Below are positions 6,435 to 9,832 of a stretch of 9,832 bases of DNA, in pieces. The notes under the pieces are model-generated. The model saw only the letters and a program-made list of their open reading frames with translations. It was not told where the DNA came from and did not search any database. Made by a program: the position numbers and the translations under genes. Every line of letters begins with the position of its first letter. Position 1 is the first letter of the stretch. This DNA comes from Beijerinckiaceae bacterium. Its GTDB lineage: Bacteria > Pseudomonadota > Alphaproteobacteria > Rhizobiales > Beijerinckiaceae. The stretch spans positions 1-9,832 of the forward strand of contig CANGOK010000111.1 of NCBI GenBank assembly GCA_947455285.1, written 5' to 3'.

Positions 6435-6613
6435 TACTGGAACCGGCGATCTGAAATCCAGCCAAGTATGATCCTGCGAAGGCGAGGCTGCAAGCGGGGT
6501 TTGTAAGCTCTGGCGTGATTGTCATGAGACTTGATCCAGCTCACTCCCATTTCGCTTGCCGGCCTTCATTTTTGTGTCACATTAAAAGGGTCAGCAACAA
6601 ATGGAGTTGACGG
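6435..6613. promoter_or_regulatory. Divergent intergenic region between the two DUF465 genes
   Basis: These 179 bp should hold promoters for both directions. I see no clear consensus pair on either strand. TTGCCG at 6556-6561 with CATTAA at 6580-6585 (18-base spacing) is a weak candidate for the + gene. A separated 7-bp inverted repeat, GCAAGCG near 6490 and CGCTTGC near 6553, may be chance. Confidence 0.4.
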
Positions 6614-6802
6614 ATGTCGTTGAACAACCATCTCGCGGAACTCGTGCGTCGCCACAAGATGCTCGAAAGGCAAATAGAGACGGAACTGCTCCATCCAGCC
6701 ACGAGCGACCTCAAGCTCCTCGAATTGAAGCGAAAGAAACTGCATCTCAAAGACGAAATAGAAAAATTGCAAAACGGCGCAAAAGCCCCGTCGCTTCACT
6801 AA
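6614..6802 (+). CDS. DUF465 / YdcH-family small protein (second copy)
   Basis: The 62-residue product repeats the plan of the DUF465 protein on the other strand: NNHLAELVRRHKMLERQIETELL (4-26), a turn with HPATSD, then LKLLELKRKKLHLKDEIEKLQN (33-54). Shared positions include H15, L19 and I22 of the first helix and the LK.KKL.LKDEI core of the second; the two proteins otherwise differ, so the copies are old or came separately. The ATG at 6614 has GGAG at 6603-6606 with 7-base spacing. It is a small cytoplasmic, probably coiled-coil protein of unknown function. It is convergent with the acyl-CoA synthetase gene, with a GC-rich hairpin between the two stop codons. Confidence 0.85.
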   Translation: MSLNNHLAELVRRHKMLERQIETELLHPATSDLKLLELKRKKLHLKDEIEKLQNGAKAPSLH

Positions 6803-6827
6803 AAATCCCATCCTCGCGAACGTGGCC

Positions 6828-6844
6828 CCCGGCCTTTCGCCGGG
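6828..6844. terminator. GC-rich hairpin between convergent genes, possible weak terminator
   Basis: CCCGGC and GCCGGG form a 6-bp stem with a CTTTC loop, 25 bases after the second DUF465 stop and 47 bases after the acyl-CoA synthetase stop. There is no proper T-run on either side, so it is at best a weak or rho-assisted terminator. Confidence 0.35.
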
Positions 6845-6874
6845 AGTCACGCCACCGCTTGTTTAAGCCGATTA

Positions 6875-6904
6875 TTTCAAACCGACTTGTTTCAAACCGT
6901 CTTG
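6875..6904. repeat. 15-bp tandem repeat over the acyl-CoA synthetase stop codon
   Basis: Two adjacent 15-base units (6875-6889 and 6890-6904) differ at one base: TTTCAAACCGACTTG and TTTCAAACCGTCTTG. On the - strand each holds a GTTTGA, so the stop codon of the gene is followed, in the same frame and 15 bases later, by a second TGA. Confidence 0.85.
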
Positions 6905-8517
6905 GCCATATCGCGCAGCCGGAACTTCTGGATCTTGCCGGTCGAGGTTTTAGGCACTTCGGCGAAGACGATGTGACGAGGAACCTTGAAGCGCGCCAGA
7001 TGCTGGCGGCACCATTCGATCAGCTCATCCGCTGAGGCGCTTGCGCCCGGGCGCAACTCAATGAAGGCGCAGGGCGTCTCGCCCCATTTCTCGTCGGGAC
7101 GCGCCACCACAGCCGCCACCTGCACGGCGGGGTGCTTGTAGAGGGCGTCCTCAACCTCGATCGAGGAAATGTTCTCGCCGCCTGAAATGATGATGTCCTT
7201 GGAGCGGTCCTTCAGCTGCACATAGCCGTCGGGATGCTTCACGCCGAGGTCGCCGGAATGGAACCAGCCGCCCGCAAAAGCCGCCTTGGTGCTGGCCGGG
7301 TTCTTCAGATAGCCCTTCATGACCACGTTGCCGCGGAACATGACCTCGCCGAGGGTCTCGCCATCGGCGGGCACGCTTTCCATCGTGTCGGGATCGAGCA
7401 CGTCGAGGGCTTCGAGAACGGGATAGCGTACGCCCTGCCGGGCCTTTTTCATCGCCTGCTCATTGGCGGGCAACGCATCCCAGGCCCTGTCCCATTCATT
7501 GACGACGGCGGGACCATAGACTTCGGTCAGGCCATAGAGATGAGTCACGTTGAAGCCCGCCTCACGCATGGCCGCCAGCACGGCTTCGGGTGGAGGCGCG
7601 GCGGCGGTGAAGAACTCGACCGTATGCGGCAAGGGCTTCTTCTCGTTTGCAGGCGCGTTCAGAAGTGTCGACATGACGACCGGCGCGCCGCACAGATGCG
7701 TCACCTTCTCGCTAGCGATCAGATCGAACATCTGCGCCGCGCGCACCTGCCGCAGACAGACCTGCACGCCGCCCGCGAGCACGATCGACCACGGGAAGCA
7801 CCAGCCATTGCAGTGGAACATGGGCAGCGTCCACAGATAGACCGGCGCGCGGCCAAGGGCGCCCGTCAGCAGATTGCCCATGGCGAGCAGATATGCGCCG
7901 CGATGATGATAGACGACGCCCTTGGGATCGCCTGTGGTGCCGGAGGTGTAGTTGAGCGCGATGGCGTCCCATTCATCGCCAGGCATGATCCAGTTGAATT
8001 CAGGATCGCCGCCAGAGACCAGCTCCTCATATTCCATGGAGCCGAGCCGTTCGCCCGCGCCCTTAAATTCAGGATCGTCGTAATCGATAACGAGCGGCTT
8101 CACCTTGGCCTGAGCCAGCGCCTGCTTCATCACGCCGGAAAATTCGCGGTCGGTGATGAGCACCTTGGTCTCGGCATGGTCGAGGGTGAAGGCGATGATG
8201 GCGGCGTCGAGGCGGGTGTTCAGGGTGTTGAGCACCGCGCCCGCCATGGGCACGCCGAAGTGGCATTCGAGCATGGCCGGCGTATTGGCCAGCATCACCG
8301 TGACCGTATCGTTCTTGCCGACCCCATGGGCGGCGAGCGCGCTGGCGAGGCGCCGGGCCCGCGCATAGAGGTCGCGGTAATTGCGGCGCAGAGGGCCATG
8401 CACCACCGCCAGCCTGTCAGGGAAGATCGCGGCGGAACGCTCGAGAAAGCCGAGCGGCGTCAGCGGCTGGAAATTCGCCGCATTGCGGTCAAGGTCGATG
8501 TCATAAGCGATAGGCAT
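6892..8517 (-). CDS. AMP-forming acyl-CoA synthetase (PRK08162-like, DmdB-related)
   Basis: This 541-residue enzyme of the ANL superfamily activates a carboxylic acid with ATP to an acyl-AMP and then to acyl-CoA. All motifs are intact: the P-loop YTSGTTGDPKGV (190-201), LYGLTEVYG (328-335 region), GWFHSGDLG (417-425), the hinge KDRSKDIIISGGENISS (436-452) and the C-terminal catalytic lysine in STGKIQK (K528). The layout, with MFHCNGWCFPW at 233-243, is that of the group holding medium/branched acyl-CoA synthetases, plant AAE-type ligases and the methylmercaptopropionyl-CoA ligase DmdB. Which acid it takes cannot be told from sequence. The ATG at 8517 has GGGGAG six bases upstream. tauE lies 79 bp upstream on the same strand, and an inverted repeat sits in the gap. 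Confidence 0.93.
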   Translation of the reverse strand: MPIAYDIDLDRNAANFQPLTPLGFLERSAAIFPDRLAVVHGPLRRNYRDLYARARRLASALAAHGVGKNDTVTVMLANTPAMLECHFGVPMAGAVLNTLNTRLDAAIIAFTLDHAETKVLITDREFSGVMKQALAQAKVKPLVIDYDDPEFKGAGERLGSMEYEELVSGGDPEFNWIMPGDEWDAIALNYTSGTTGDPKGVVYHHRGAYLLAMGNLLTGALGRAPVYLWTLPMFHCNGWCFPWSIVLAGGVQVCLRQVRAAQMFDLIASEKVTHLCGAPVVMSTLLNAPANEKKPLPHTVEFFTAAAPPPEAVLAAMREAGFNVTHLYGLTEVYGPAVVNEWDRAWDALPANEQAMKKARQGVRYPVLEALDVLDPDTMESVPADGETLGEVMFRGNVVMKGYLKNPASTKAAFAGGWFHSGDLGVKHPDGYVQLKDRSKDIIISGGENISSIEVEDALYKHPAVQVAAVVARPDEKWGETPCAFIELRPGASASADELIEWCRQHLARFKVPRHIVFAEVPKTSTGKIQKFRLRDMAKTV

Positions 8518-8535
8518 AGGGCGCTCCCCGGGAAT

Positions 8536-8555
8536 TTGCGCGAAAGATAGCGCAA
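8536..8555. promoter_or_regulatory. Inverted repeat TTGCGC-N8-GCGCAA upstream of the acyl-CoA synthetase, possible operator
   Basis: A perfect 20-bp dyad (6+8+6) lies 18 to 38 bases before the start codon of the acyl-CoA synthetase and just ahead of its ribosome site (8529-8524). It has no T-run after it. The size and symmetry fit a dimeric repressor site, or a small hairpin affecting translation. Confidence 0.4.
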
Positions 8556-8596
8556 GGCCGGAGGGCGTGCAGTTCGCTATTAGACGAAGACGCTCA

Positions 8597-9355
8597 TCAG
8601 GCGGCCATCAACCCGCTCGCGCCGTCATAAATGAGCTTGAGCCCCACGATGAAGGTGAAGGTGCGGATGATCGGGTAGAATTTCGCCCCGGACAGACGGC
8701 GCACCATCCAGACCCCCAGAAAAGTCGCCGCCACGGCGATGGGGAGCAGGACGGCGGATGTGGTGAGGTTGGGCACGGAAAGCTGGCCGAGCCCGAAAAA
8801 GACGCCCATCTTCACCCAGTTCACAATGCCGAACAGCACCGACATGGTGCCCGCGAAAACCGGGGGCGCCAGCTTCTGCGGCATAAGATAGACCTGCATG
8901 GGCGGGCCGCCCGCATTGGCGATGAAACTGGTGAAACCGGCGATCGTGCTCCACAGGGTCGCCTTGGCGAGCGCGGGTTGCGTGGGCTCGCGCTCCTTGC
9001 CCTTGCGGGGCAGGCTCATCAGAACAAAGCTTGAAGCAATGAGGCCGACCATGAGCTGCACGGCGCTTGGCGTGACGCTCGTCGCCATGAAGGCGCCGAT
9101 GGCGATGCCGACAATGGTTCCGGGCAGGCAATAGAAGAAATTCTCCTTATGGAGATTGCGCCGATAGGCCCAGACGCTGACCACATCCTGCGCGATCAGG
9201 ATCGGCAACTGGATGGCCGCGGCCTGCACGGGCGAGATAACGAGACACATGAGCGGAAGGGCCAATCCGCCGATGCCGGAAAAGCCCCCCTTGGCCATTC
9301 CCTGCAGCATGACGGCCGGGATGGCGGCCAGATAGAAGTGCCAATCGGTAATCAT
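8597..9355 (-). CDS. TauE/SafE-family membrane permease (sulfite exporter-like)
   Basis: The 252-residue protein is an inner-membrane permease of the TauE/SafE (DUF81) family. Members export sulfite, sulfoacetate or related organic anions; the substrate here is not shown. About eight hydrophobic segments are visible, near residues 8-24, 28-48, 50-66, 76-94, 98-115, 134-152, 168-190 and 198-218, with a last one at 228-246. Family marks are the two half-repeats: QGMAKGGFSGIGG (18-30) in the first and FTSFIANAGGPPMQVYLM (141-158) in the second. The start is placed at the ATG at 9355, because the longer in-frame start at 9436 would add 27 polar residues before the first membrane segment, against the family norm. 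The ribosome site is weak. The acyl-CoA synthetase follows 79 bp downstream; a shared transcript is possible. Confidence 0.9.
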   Translation of the reverse strand: MITDWHFYLAAIPAVMLQGMAKGGFSGIGGLALPLMCLVISPVQAAAIQLPILIAQDVVSVWAYRRNLHKENFFYCLPGTIVGIAIGAFMATSVTPSAVQLMVGLIASSFVLMSLPRKGKEREPTQPALAKATLWSTIAGFTSFIANAGGPPMQVYLMPQKLAPPVFAGTMSVLFGIVNWVKMGVFFGLGQLSVPNLTTSAVLLPIAVAATFLGVWMVRRLSGAKFYPIIRTFTFIVGLKLIYDGASGLMAA

Positions 9356-9375
9356 ACGTTCGTCTGATCCTGCGT

Positions 9376-9402
9376 GTTTCTCCCGGTTTTGCAGGGGGAA
9401 AC
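9376..9402. promoter_or_regulatory. Inverted repeat in the divergent tauE/prpE intergenic region
   Basis: GTTTCTCCC (9376-9384) and GGGGGAAAC (9394-9402) pair over 9 positions with one G-T mismatch, around a 9-base spacer. It sits 21 bases upstream of the tauE start codon and 86 bases upstream of prpE, a place for an operator acting on one or both genes. Confidence 0.4.
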
Positions 9403-9487
9403 TTGGTCTAAGAGCTAAGGCCCGTCCTGTTGCCATGACGCCTTCGACCCCTCAGAAAACAAGCGCAGGGAAACGTCGGAGGCCTCG

Positions 9488-9832
9488 ATGACGAGCCGTT
9501 ATCGCGAAGTATATGCTGGATGGCAAAAGAATCCCGAAGCTTTTTGGGCTGAGGCCGCGCGCGAGATCGACTGGTCCACGCCGCCGGACCGGATTTTCGA
9601 CGCCAAGGCCGGCGTCTACGGCCGCTGGTTTCCAGACGCTGAATGCAATGTCTGCTGGAACGCCGTCGATCGCCATGTGGCTGAGGGCCGCGGCGCGCAG
9701 GACGCGATCATCTACGACAGCCCGCTCGCTGGCGTGAAGGGCCGCTACACCTACGCGCAGCTGCTCGACGAGGTGAGCACGCTCGCTGCGGTGTTGCAGG
9801 ACATGGGCGTCGGCAAGAGCGACCGCGTCATC
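9488..9832 (+). CDS. prpE: PrpE-like propionyl/acetyl-CoA synthetase, N-terminal fragment
   Basis: The first 115 codons are present and the frame is open to the window end. The N terminus resembles propionyl-CoA synthetase of the ANL superfamily: the ACS N-terminal segment RYREVYAGWQKNPEAFWAEAA (4-24), IDWSTPPDRIFD (27-38), GRWFPDAECNVCWNAVDRHV (45-64), AIIYDSPLAGVKGRYTYAQL (74-93) and LQDMGVGKSDRVI (103-115). PrpE turns propionate, ATP and CoA into propionyl-CoA; related enzymes prefer acetate, and the part that sets substrate choice lies outside the window. The spelling NAVDRHV with IYDSP favours PrpE over AcsA. GGAGG at 9478-9482, 5 bases before the ATG, fixes the start. It is divergent from tauE. 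Confidence 0.85.
   Translation, partial: MTSRYREVYAGWQKNPEAFWAEAAREIDWSTPPDRIFDAKAGVYGRWFPDAECNVCWNAVDRHVAEGRGAQDAIIYDSPLAGVKGRYTYAQLLDEVSTLAAVLQDMGVGKSDRVI

Noticed and set aside
5388..6506. 372-codon open frame on the + strand
   Set aside because: It overlaps purK, purE and the first DUF465 gene on the opposite strand. Its composition is that of antisense translation and it has no recognisable domain.
7234..8550. 438-codon open frame on the + strand
   Set aside because: It lies antisense to the acyl-CoA synthetase, whose motifs are complete. Its product is rich in His, Arg and Gly in the manner of a GC-rich shadow frame and shows no family resemblance.
9356..9436. Longer start for the TauE/SafE protein
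   Set aside because: The extra 27 residues are polar and precede the normal family N terminus; no good ribosome site was seen.
1..9832. Search for a mobile element, CRISPR array, toxin-antitoxin or other defence genes
   Set aside because: There are no transposase or integrase motifs, no regularly spaced repeats, and no toxin, nuclease or effector domains. The two DUF465 proteins are small, but they are divergent and do not resemble a toxin-antitoxin pair.

Overview
The window looks like ordinary chromosomal DNA of an alphaproteobacterium, most likely of the order Hyphomicrobiales (Rhizobiales). The DNA is GC-rich with G/C-rich third codon positions. It carries a DUF1013/TrcR gene, which is restricted to Alphaproteobacteria, a rhizobial-type S21 protein, and small DUF465 (YdcH-like) proteins around purEK. 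Codon use is even throughout. I saw no transposase, integrase, phage gene, CRISPR array, tRNA or rRNA.

Layout. Positions 2-2082 (+) hold the 3' end of a TIGR03862/HI0933-type flavoprotein, an IclR-family regulator and a PIG3-type NAD(P)H-quinone oxidoreductase; the last two are close enough to share a transcript. Positions 2102-3027 (+) hold trcR, behind a leader with three small hairpins, and a near-perfect terminator shared with the convergent next gene. Positions 3040-3939 (-) encode a lipoprotein made of six gapless 34-residue TPR repeats. Positions 4066-6434 (-) hold, in transcription order, a DUF465 protein, purE, purK and rpsU, with rpsU followed by a hairpin/T-tract terminator. A second DUF465 gene (6614-6802, +) diverges from the first across 179 bp. 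Positions 6892-9355 (-) hold a TauE/SafE membrane permease followed by an AMP-forming acyl-CoA synthetase. At the right edge (9488 onward, +) begins a PrpE-like propionyl/acetyl-CoA synthetase, cut by the window end.

How the genes fit together. PurE and PurK carry out the two consecutive steps that turn AIR into CAIR in purine synthesis and are 3 bp apart. rpsU lies downstream on the same strand but probably has its own promoter. TrcR is a cell-cycle transcription factor that associates with RNA polymerase. The IclR regulator plausibly controls the oxidoreductase next to it. The acyl-CoA synthetase and the PrpE-like enzyme both activate carboxylic acids but are on opposite strands, separated by tauE.

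I found no convincing undescribed multi-gene system. The points worth a second look are small: the facing pair of DUF465 genes, the structured trcR leader, inverted repeats upstream of the acyl-CoA synthetase, the TPR lipoprotein and tauE/prpE, a tandem duplication over the acyl-CoA synthetase stop codon, and an internal repeat in S21.
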